Assembly: GCA_017618625.1 (NCBI GenBank) | Contig: JAFZTV010000039.1 | Span: forward strand, 1 to 20,042 | From: Bacteroidales bacterium | GTDB taxonomy: Bacteria > Bacteroidota > Bacteroidia > Bacteroidales > P3 | Reading direction: 5' to 3' | DNA: 20,042 nt | Part shown: positions 1 through 5,608 of the stretch, piece after piece | Layout of the letters: each line of letters opens with the position of its first letter | Numbering within the stretch: position 1 is the first letter of the stretch | Position numbers and translations under genes: made by a program | The notes under the pieces: generated by a model | The model's database searches: none | Told to the model about the DNA's origin: nothing | Seen by the model: only the letters and a program-made list of their open reading frames with translations

Positions 1-48
1 CACTTGGGGATTACTAATCCTTATGGTTTGCCGTTGCTGACAGCTCTT

Positions 49-624
49 TCAGTTACACAACGTGTGTATTAGTTTGCGAGCTTGCGAAAGTGGATGTTCC
101 GGAAACAAATTATCGAAACGTTGTTCCTCCGATATGTTCATCATATACGAACGCCGGAAAGTATCATCATAAGGATCTCTCATCCACTCCGATTCATTGA
201 CGCCCTGATTTCTTGCCACAGAAAATATCGTCGAATCCCGTTGTCCTGTTATACCAACCTCGTCGAAGAAAGCATTTATCTCCACTATTCCCAATGAAGA
301 TTCAATGTTCGCCCGCAAAAAATACTGTACCCCCGATGAGTCAAGCTGACTCTTTATGATACTATAAATATACCTCTCTTCTGATTTGGTTATCCCGCTG
401 TCAACCTCTATCAGAGCTTGTCTTTCACCTAAAGAGTGATGTATCCCATCTATAACCGACTGCCTTTCACCAAACGGCATAGATTGATGTCGAGATACAG
501 GGAATATCAACGCAAAACATTGTGCCGAACTTGTGCTCTTCCCTAAAGAAATGGAATTGTGGGGATCATCCGGCAGACTTTTAAGTCGCTGCCAACCATC
601 CTGAAATAACAGTTCTATTGTCAT
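49..624 (-). CDS. Unrecognised 191-residue protein, last gene of the DUF262 module
   Basis: I do not recognise a named family. The protein has no signal peptide or membrane segment, so it is probably cytoplasmic. It is rich in conserved-looking short motifs: FQDGW (7-11), QSMPFGERQSVIDGIH (47-62), GQRDS (127-131), and near the end WMRDPYDDTF followed by MMNISEE and FPEHPLSQAR (147-183). Such a motif-dense, globular layout argues for a genuine gene. The ATG overlaps the TGA that closes the read-through frame of the Sel1-repeat gene just upstream (ATGA overlap), so the two were probably translationally coupled. It appears to be the last gene of an operon that starts with the DUF262-DUF1524 gene. 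A role as an accessory or immunity-like partner is only a guess from that position. Nothing recognisable lies in the 48 bases after its TGA. Confidence 0.75.
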   Translation of the reverse strand: MTIELLFQDGWQRLKSLPDDPHNSISLGKSTSSAQCFALIFPVSRHQSMPFGERQSVIDGIHHSLGERQALIEVDSGITKSEERYIYSIIKSQLDSSGVQYFLRANIESSLGIVEINAFFDEVGITGQRDSTIFSVARNQGVNESEWMRDPYDDTFRRSYMMNISEEQRFDNLFPEHPLSQARKLIHTLCN

Positions 625-1145
625 TGCTTATTGTTTTGAATTTGGACTTCTTGTAGAAAATCAAACTCTCGTAGCTTCTTTATTGCTAATGGATGTTTCT
701 CTTGATATGCCACTCAGTAATATTCCTTGGCCTTTACTAGATTTTTCTCCACGCCCCATCCATTCTCGTAGAATTCTCCCACACGATAAAAAGCATAAGG
801 CAATCCGCATGACTTATAAAGTTCAAATGCCCGCTTTAAGTCTTTGGGATAACCTTGCGAGCCTTTTCTGAGTATATCGGCGAGGTTGCTCTTTGCAAGA
901 TCATCACCTAAGGCAACGGCTCTTTCATACCAGCAAACTGCCTGATTGATATCCTTCTCCACACAGACACCATCTTCAAAGAATGTGCCTAAGTTATTGG
1001 TAAAATCCGGGTCATAGAAAGCCTCATGGTCGTCATAGTTGGCTACTATATCCAGCATCCCCATAACCTCTTCCCTATCAAATCCGTGATCTTCCGGGTT
1101 ATCGGAATATGCGAGAAAAAACTTGCGTCGATTCACCGGCACCAC
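621..1145 (-). pseudogene. Sel1-repeat (TPR-like) protein gene interrupted by an in-frame TGA
   Basis: The first 143 codons (1145 down to the TGA at 714-716) encode Sel1-like repeats, short helical repeats used for protein-protein contacts. Visible repeat signatures are LGTFFEDGVCVEKDINQAVCWYERA, here split as LGTFFEDGV and AVCWYERA, then LRKGSQGYPKDLKRAFELY, then VGEFYENGWGVEKNLVKAKEYY. The reading frame continues after the TGA for 30 more codons. The continuation includes VAYQEKHPLAIKKL, which completes the last Sel1 repeat, and ends in a TGA overlapping the ATG of the next gene. The TGA therefore looks like a nonsense change in a formerly longer protein of about 174 residues. The start is also weak: the only start in this frame is a GTG (1143-1145), while the nearby ATG (1166-1168) is in another frame and closes after 11 codons. 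A second lesion, a frameshift near 1135-1145, is possible. Gap to the upstream gene is about 80 bases. Confidence 0.6.
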
Positions 1146-1226
1146 ATTTCGATAATTTTGTTTTCCATATAATAATCATTGTTCTTCAAATATCCATCAA
1201 TACAATATAAATTACAACTCAAGTTT

Positions 1227-3059
1227 TTATTCTCTCGATGACAATCCATAGATAAAGTCCAATATTCTCTTTGCAGCAATGGATGTTGCTGTTTCGATAT
1301 CCTCTTTTGTCCAAACATCGGAAGGATAACCCACTAATGCAAGTGCAATAGGATATGTGCTATCTTTATATCCAGCCTTATCCATTATCGATTTCTGCTT
1401 TTTCGTCTTAAACCATTCGTTGCCGATTGACTTATTGATATCCTCTTCCAAAAGAATCTTATTGCCCAGTTGATTTACAACACTCTTGAATTCTGTTACG
1501 TCCTCAATTCCTGCATCTTGTTGGATTGATGTAATATTATGGCCACTTGCCGGCATGATATGTTCAATATTCACATTCTCAGAGAATTTGAAAGATAAAT
1601 CATGCTTTTTTGCATATAAGTACTCGTTCAGAAATACGAGGATGTTTTTGTCGTACTCCATCAACGATTTCTTAAGTTCATCCCTGTTTTCCCATTTCCT
1701 ACCAATATGTTCGTTGAAGTCTTTCTCAATGTCTTCCATAGAGAAACAAGCATCAACAAGCTTAACATTCTCTCCAAAAAGGAATGTTTTGAAGTTGGAA
1801 CTTGAGTAACCAGCATCGACCAATTCCAGAATGGTAAAAAGGCGAAGCAGGCATTCGGCTATTCCTTGTACGGTATCTTTGGTAATGTCATTCGGATTGT
1901 ATCGGAACAAATAGGAAACTAAGTATATTTTTGCGTTTTCGTTGAATTTCAGCAACAACTTAACTATAGGATAATCTTTAATTGTATCCCATATCTGGGC
2001 AATCTTGTTGAATTGTTCACAGAGCTCAAATGGATCTTTTAGAAGCTCTTTTTTATCTATAGTGTAATACCTTCTTAAACCCGGTGTTGTAACATCGGGT
2101 TGACTTCCTTCTTTTATATACTCTCTCTCTGTTGCCCGTCTGATATACATATATTGTTGTAGGATAGAATCAATATCAACAATCTTTCTTACACTCAAAT
2201 CATCAGCGGATTTTTTGAGATCTTCCCACAACTTCATGTAGCGTACCTTGTCTTCTCCAGCATTTGAATATAGCTGTGCGGAGATAATGTCGGCATCAGA
2301 TAACGGCAATCCTGTTGAGTTAAGCGAGTTAAACATAGTAATAGCTTGCTCTGTTTGCCAACTGCGTATTTCAATTATCTGACACTCCCCGAGAAAAGTC
2401 TTAGCAAATGTGTTGAGTTTAGACTCTTTGTATCCTCCTAACTTATTGTAAAAAAATTTAAAGTTCCTAAAGAAGTTTGTGTATTTGTTATCTTTCTGTT
2501 TTCGCGGTATTCTTGCACAATCTTTTTCTGCTGTTGAAAACGATGGGGCTTCGCAGATGACCTGAAGGTCATTCTTATACAACTCATTAATTGACTTGTT
2601 TTCTAATACCACAACGTCCTTTACGGCATTCCAATCTAGCATTACTTCATATCGGCTCTCATCATCTGTTTTATATAAAATGTCTATTATCTTGTTTATT
2701 TTCCCTTCAATCGCTTTTGCCAACGCTACAGAATCCACGTCCTTTTTTATTTCCTGATAAACGTCTTGCAACCTCAACAACAATGCTTTCAACAGCAGGA
2801 TAAAGGTTGTTGTGCGTTGCTGTCCATCAATAAGGCTTATTCTGTCGGTTTCAGAACAATCAGCGATAATTGTTCCAAAAAAGTATGGTTCTTTTTTATC
2901 TGACTCAATAAAAGCCTCAATATCCTGCCATAATTTATCACATTGAACGATATTCCAAGAATACCCACGTTGATATTCTGGAATAACAAATCTCTCATCC
3001 TTGTTGATTCTCAAGTAATCGCTAATGAGTTTTAATTTAGGTTCAATATCTTTCGCCAT
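1227..3059 (-). CDS. DUF262-DUF1524 protein, GmrSD-type predicted modification-dependent nuclease
   Basis: The 610-residue product combines the two halves of the GmrSD type IV restriction family in one chain. The N-terminal DUF262 (ParB/sulfiredoxin-like NTPase) half shows IPEYQRGYSW at 27-36 followed by W44/D46, and the hallmark LIDGQQRTTT at 76-85. The C-terminal DUF1524 HNH-type nuclease half shows NIEHIMP at 497-503 (catalytic His expected at H500), then LGNKILLEEDINKSIGN and a following W-F-K-K cluster. The middle is helical and of variable sequence. In characterised members (GmrSD, BrxU) the enzyme uses nucleotide hydrolysis to cut DNA carrying modified bases, mainly of phages; that role here is inferred. 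It is the first gene of a module with the broken Sel1 gene and the 191-residue protein. A -7 box (minus-strand TAAATTTG) lies 29 bases before the ATG, with further candidates upstream. Motifs and length look intact. Confidence 0.9.
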   Translation of the reverse strand: MAKDIEPKLKLISDYLRINKDERFVIPEYQRGYSWNIVQCDKLWQDIEAFIESDKKEPYFFGTIIADCSETDRISLIDGQQRTTTFILLLKALLLRLQDVYQEIKKDVDSVALAKAIEGKINKIIDILYKTDDESRYEVMLDWNAVKDVVVLENKSINELYKNDLQVICEAPSFSTAEKDCARIPRKQKDNKYTNFFRNFKFFYNKLGGYKESKLNTFAKTFLGECQIIEIRSWQTEQAITMFNSLNSTGLPLSDADIISAQLYSNAGEDKVRYMKLWEDLKKSADDLSVRKIVDIDSILQQYMYIRRATEREYIKEGSQPDVTTPGLRRYYTIDKKELLKDPFELCEQFNKIAQIWDTIKDYPIVKLLLKFNENAKIYLVSYLFRYNPNDITKDTVQGIAECLLRLFTILELVDAGYSSSNFKTFLFGENVKLVDACFSMEDIEKDFNEHIGRKWENRDELKKSLMEYDKNILVFLNEYLYAKKHDLSFKFSENVNIEHIMPASGHNITSIQQDAGIEDVTEFKSVVNQLGNKILLEEDINKSIGNEWFKTKKQKSIMDKAGYKDSTYPIALALVGYPSDVWTKEDIETATSIAAKRILDFIYGLSSRE

Positions 3060-3087
3060 AATGCTTTATCTTTATGTTTTCAAAACG

Positions 3088-3095
3088 CAAATTTA
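3088..3095 (-). promoter_or_regulatory. Candidate -7 box for the DUF262 gene
   Basis: On the minus strand this reads TAAATTTG, matching the Bacteroidetes TAnnTTTG element, 29 bases from the ATG at 3059. No clear -33 TTTG stands 19-20 bases upstream, so the call rests on one element. Confidence 0.4.
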
Positions 3096-3249
3096 CACAT
3101 TTTTCTCATATTGTACCGATAGATTCCAACACGTTCTTTTTACCTGTTTTTGCACTTCCATGTTGAATTTAAGACTGTATTTGCAAATAAATGAAGATGT
3201 CACCAGCGAATCTCAATACGACTGTACACTGATGTCCTCAATTCATCGG

Positions 3250-3257
3250 CAAAGATA
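3250..3257 (-). promoter_or_regulatory. Second candidate -7 box upstream of the DUF262 gene
   Basis: The minus strand reads TATCTTTG, a perfect TAnnTTTG and the same octamer found before the DUF3127 gene. A TTTC (near TTTG) lies about 18 bases upstream. If used, it gives the DUF262 mRNA a leader of roughly 190 bases and lies just past the hairpin at 3278-3300. Confidence 0.35.
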
Positions 3258-3264
3258 GACATTT

Positions 3265-3342
3265 TTTTGAAATACGAAAGCCCCGCTTTCAGGGGGGCTT
3301 AAGGGCGGTCTGGCCCCCTTTCGGGCTCAAACCTTTTGGTTT
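3265..3342 (-). ncRNA. Candidate structured small RNA or attenuated leader
   Basis: Directly downstream of a complete promoter (3345-3375) the minus strand gives a compact series of hairpins in otherwise AT-rich DNA. The first is AAACC-AAAA-GGTTT (3342-3329); the true start may fall inside it. The second is CCC-GAAA-GGG (3325-3316), a GNRA-type tetraloop. The third is AAGCCCC paired with GGGGCTT (3300-3294 with 3284-3278), followed by TTTCGTATTT, a weak terminator tail. The C-rich arm at 3298-3293 can instead pair with the G-run at 3318-3313, so two mutually exclusive folds exist. That resembles a terminator/antiterminator. It is either an independent RNA of roughly 70-80 bases or a regulated leader of the DUF262 operon. 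I recognise no Rfam family. Confidence 0.4.
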
Positions 3343-3344
3343 TG

Positions 3345-3375
3345 CAAAAATATAAATATTTTTTGATACATCAAA
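3345..3375 (-). promoter_or_regulatory. Full Bacteroidetes promoter facing the structured RNA
   Basis: On the minus strand TTTG (3375-3372) and TATTTTTG (3352-3345) are separated by exactly 19 bases, the consensus layout of the primary Bacteroidetes sigma factor. Transcription would run leftward into the hairpin block and toward the DUF262 gene. Confidence 0.6.
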
Positions 3376-3428
3376 ATAAAACAGAAGTACACGAAAATGA
3401 TTGCCTATTAAAAGACATAAAAAAGAAG

Positions 3429-3474
3429 CCTTGAAATATGCTCCGAATCTACAGTCCGGGTACATATTTCAAGG
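3429..3474 (-). terminator. Perfect 12-bp inverted repeat followed by a T-run
   Basis: CCTTGAAATATG (3429-3440) and CATATTTCAAGG (3463-3474) are perfect inverses. CCG/CGG in the 22-base interval can extend the fold. On the minus strand the hairpin is followed by CTTCTTTTTTATG, so it reads as an intrinsic terminator, the second one behind the lipoprotein gene. Confidence 0.6.
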
Positions 3475-3504
3475 GGCCCTCCCATTTGCAACGCATGTGC
3501 AAAT

Positions 3505-3542
3505 TAAAAAGATACCACGGTCTTCCATACCGACCATTGTGG
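3505..3542 (-). terminator. Intrinsic terminator of the lipoprotein gene
   Basis: About 29 bases after the lipoprotein stop, the minus strand forms CCAC-GGTC / GACC-GTGG (arms 3542-3532 and 3522-3515, with one 3-base bulge), followed by TATCTTTTTAATTT. Between this and the next terminator a 7-bp hairpin ATTTGCA/TGCAAAT (3484-3504) adds further structure. Confidence 0.6.
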
Positions 3543-3570
3543 GCATTTTTTTGTTTTCAATGTATAAGTG

Positions 3571-3930
3571 TTACTTTTTTGCAAACATTCGCGTATATCC
3601 ACTCTTGTACGTTAAATTCAGCATCGAACCATCTCCCTCTAATATGGCATAGTCAAATGGACTTGTACTTTCATGGGTTAAAAAATCGACTCGGTTGTTG
3701 GCAAATGAATAGGTTCCGTAACAGACCCCTGTCGAACATGGATTTCCTGTTTCGTCACCCATAAATTCCAAAAACGCGACATCTGACGTAAAATGAATCC
3801 ACAACGTATAATCTCCATAAGCCGCCGCCCATGAGGTTCCGTTTAATGATTCTTTTGGCAATTCATCTTTCTTACATCCAGATACCATTACAAAGGTTAT
3901 CAGTATAATTAATGCTAGTATTTTTTTCAT
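3571..3930 (-). CDS. Small predicted lipoprotein
   Basis: The product has a short basic start (MKK), a hydrophobic stretch and a lipobox VSGC, with the lipidated Cys followed by KKDE. It is therefore expected to be exported and anchored in a membrane. I chose the ATG at 3930, which gives a standard signal peptide of 119 residues in total; an in-frame ATG three codons upstream (3939) is the alternative. The mature part is about 100 residues, rich in aromatic and beta-prone residues (SLNGTSW, DYTLWIHF, CYGTYSF, LNLTYKSGYTRMF). This resembles small lipocalin-like or META-like beta-barrel lipoproteins of Bacteroidales, but I cannot assign a family. Two terminators follow it. The HIRAN gene lies upstream on the same strand, about 64 bases away. 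Confidence 0.75.
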   Translation of the reverse strand: MKKILALIILITFVMVSGCKKDELPKESLNGTSWAAAYGDYTLWIHFTSDVAFLEFMGDETGNPCSTGVCYGTYSFANNRVDFLTHESTSPFDYAILEGDGSMLNLTYKSGYTRMFAKK

Positions 3931-3994
3931 GTCTGACAAATTTTAATTTTGTTTCGTCCATATTGTAAAAAGGATATTGGAGGTGAACATCACT

Positions 3995-4354
3995 TTATTT
4001 TGTTGACTTTTTATGTTCTCCTTTTCTCAGAATACTAATGCTCAAATGTACCTGTTGTTCCGGATGGGTATTGGGGTTGATTGAACTTATTACGCAGCGG
4101 AAAATATCCGTCCATCCCATCTCTAGAAATGCCGCTAAATCCGCATTGGTTCCGCGAGGAATGAATCCGAGCAGATAATCCTCACCATCCTTATTATATA
4201 TCACTTGAACAGCAAAGGGATCATGTGGGTTGTTCAATTCACGTTCTAGGCGAACTTGTTGTCCGACCTTAAGGTCTTCCCAAACTAAATCGGCGTCGTG
4301 ATACTTGCGGCCAGCCAAGTGGCAATCAGTGTAGAAAAGGTTGTGTGCTTTCAT
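3995..4354 (-). CDS. HIRAN-domain protein
   Basis: The 119-residue protein is essentially a stand-alone HIRAN domain. HIRAN is an OB-like fold that in HLTF/Rad5 binds 3' DNA ends, and bacterial solo forms are thought to act on DNA. Visible hallmarks are GRKYHDA (15-21), LERELNNPHDPFAVQV (37-51), the usual N-P-x-D-x-x-A core, LGFIPRGTN (62-70) and a closing beta strand VHLSISIL (102-109). The tail is basic (KGEHKKSTK). It has its own -7 box upstream, lies 96 bases behind the transposase gene on the same strand, and could be cotranscribed with it in part. Solo HIRAN genes are common in Bacteroidales; substrate and pathway are unknown. Confidence 0.85.
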   Translation of the reverse strand: MKAHNLFYTDCHLAGRKYHDADLVWEDLKVGQQVRLERELNNPHDPFAVQVIYNKDGEDYLLGFIPRGTNADLAAFLEMGWTDIFRCVISSINPNTHPEQQVHLSISILRKGEHKKSTK

Positions 4355-4383
4355 AACTTTTACATTTTAATTGTTTGACGATG

Positions 4384-4391
4384 CAAAAGTA
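4384..4391 (-). promoter_or_regulatory. -7 box of the HIRAN gene
   Basis: Minus strand TACTTTTG fits TAnnTTTG and lies 29 bases before the HIRAN ATG. The nearest TTTG upstream is only 14 bases away, so the -33 element is uncertain. Confidence 0.45.
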
Positions 4392-4450
4392 CACACCCAC
4401 TGCGCCAAATTTCGGGCCACAGTTTAAAATCATTTGCAATACACTTATTT

Positions 4451-5599
4451 TCAGTCGTGTATTATTCTTGCCTCGCCCGAGAATGAGCATATTTCGGTGG
4501 CGACGGTGTTCAAATTGCGGAAGCGGCTGTAGCTGCTATCTGCAGGTACGCCTGCCACATTGCCCATCGTGTCGAGATTCCATGGGGCAAGAATCAACAG
4601 ACTCCCATGGGCACATGCATCAAAACGTTTGCGTTCGGGTTTCCAATAGCGACCAATTGGGTCTGCTTGCAAATGTATCAAAGGATAACCTTTCTCTAAG
4701 CACTCGTTCTTCATGAGCAACTCGCCGCGCGAGATGCCTGGAGTGACGATGACCGTCTGACCTGCAAGTATAGCAGCTATCCATTCAGAATGTTGCCGTG
4801 CGTAGTCGTCAGTGGTTTCATAGGGAAGGTGCGTAATGGGATGCCTACGATGGCATTGCACTTGCACCTTACGAGTCCATCGTAGCAGAAAGAGGTTACC
4901 AAAAGCGCCATAGCTGCGGCCACCTATCTGGACATGCAGGCACCGCTGCAACACATCTGGCAGAAGGCGTCGCAAGAGTGCCCTTCGAGGGTTGTCGTTT
5001 ACATAAGCTATCATCGCCTTACGATGCCGTTCATCGAGGCAAATGGTATCGTCATAGCTGTCGTCAAAAAGGGGACGTTGGTTTCGTCCGACAAAGGAGT
5101 AGTACTCTTGCCGTTGTTTATGGGAGATGTTTCGGATGAGAGTGCCCTCATCGTGGTATTCGAGGGCCTTCTCGCGAAACCATGCTGGGCAATCGGGGGA
5201 TTGGCAATCGACCGAGATCGGTCGATTGATCGAAGAAGGAAGGCCTTGCTGTTCTTGCCAAAGCCTGGTACAGAGAGACTTGAAGGCCTGTATAATGTCG
5301 CCCAAACTCCACTCCATGGGTTCAAGAACTTCTATAATGCCATGAAAATGGTCAGGCATACATACACAAGCATGTACGGCCACATGGTTGCCACGGGATA
5401 ACTGGATTGATGGCGTCTGTTGCCACGCATGCTGCACAGCTTCGCCAAGAGTGGAGAGGACTATTTTTTCGCGACCGAGCTCGGTCACGAATTTGGAAAG
5501 CAACGGTTCCCTGCCACTAACTACCAGCGTGATAAGATATACTCCACGACCGTAGTAGTCGTGTCCTGGATTGCGAGGACGATAGGCGGAGTTTATCAT
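4451..5599 (-). CDS. HUH (Y1) REP-associated-type transposase with a Rossmann/DprA-like C-terminal half
   Basis: Residues 1-205 form a Y1 (IS200/TnpA-REP) transposase domain. The start RPRNPGHDYYGRGVYLIT and the metal-binding HFH motif in MPDHFHG (82-87; H84, H86) are clear. The nucleophilic Tyr is probably Y182 in FDDSYDD, judged from its place before the closing AYVNDNP (199-204) motif. Such enzymes nick single-stranded DNA at palindromic REP hairpins. The C-terminal half (about 250-382) is not part of the usual catalytic core. TVIVTPGISRGELLMKNE, then GYPLIHLQ, then KPERKRFDACAHGSLLILAPW and FRNLNTVA follow the strand-loop-helix order of DprA/LOG-type Rossmann proteins; this is my inference. 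The gene follows the WYL regulator by 9 bases. Two 14-bp palindromes lie inside it. No flanking inverted repeats of a transposon are seen, consistent with a domesticated RAYT. Confidence 0.8.
   Translation of the reverse strand: MINSAYRPRNPGHDYYGRGVYLITLVVSGREPLLSKFVTELGREKIVLSTLGEAVQHAWQQTPSIQLSRGNHVAVHACVCMPDHFHGIIEVLEPMEWSLGDIIQAFKSLCTRLWQEQQGLPSSINRPISVDCQSPDCPAWFREKALEYHDEGTLIRNISHKQRQEYYSFVGRNQRPLFDDSYDDTICLDERHRKAMIAYVNDNPRRALLRRLLPDVLQRCLHVQIGGRSYGAFGNLFLLRWTRKVQVQCHRRHPITHLPYETTDDYARQHSEWIAAILAGQTVIVTPGISRGELLMKNECLEKGYPLIHLQADPIGRYWKPERKRFDACAHGSLLILAPWNLDTMGNVAGVPADSSYSRFRNLNTVATEICSFSGEARIIHD
5210..5223. repeat. 14-bp palindrome inside the transposase gene, copy 1
   Basis: GACCGAGATCGGTC, extended to an 8+8 inverted repeat at 5207-5226. 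It differs by one central base from the copy at 5473-5486. The two encode different peptides in different frames, so the similarity is at DNA level. It is a possible operator or hairpin target; function is unknown. Confidence 0.5.
5473..5486. repeat. 14-bp palindrome inside the transposase gene, copy 2
   Basis: GACCGAGCTCGGTC is a perfect 14-bp palindrome about 260 bases from copy 1 and about 115 bases inside the start of the transposase gene. I saw no further copy elsewhere in the window by eye. Confidence 0.5.
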
Positions 5600-5608
5600 T
5601 TTGAATGA

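Noticed and set aside
714..716. Reassignment of TGA to an amino acid in this genome
   Set aside because: panD and the 191-residue gene end in TGA at the expected protein ends, so TGA is a normal stop here; the Sel1 case is local.
1133..1318. Short open frame overlapping the DUF262 3' end and the Sel1 start
   Set aside because: It begins inside the DUF262 gene in another frame with no family features. Only its last 11 codons (from ATG 1168) are of interest, as a possible displaced Sel1 start.
3401..3764. Plus-strand open frames over the terminator region and lipoprotein gene
   Set aside because: They cross two strong hairpins and the antisense of a signal-peptide-bearing gene; no coding signature.
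4580..4610. CCATGGG / CCCATGG inverted repeat in the 3' part of the transposase gene
   Set aside because: Short, made of self-palindromic CCATGG units and compatible with coding sequence; no reason to give it a function.
4451..5599. Intact IS200/IS605 insertion sequence around the transposase
   Set aside because: I could not find matching subterminal hairpins or a TnpB gene at its borders, and it is tightly packed behind the WYL gene; a domesticated RAYT fits better.
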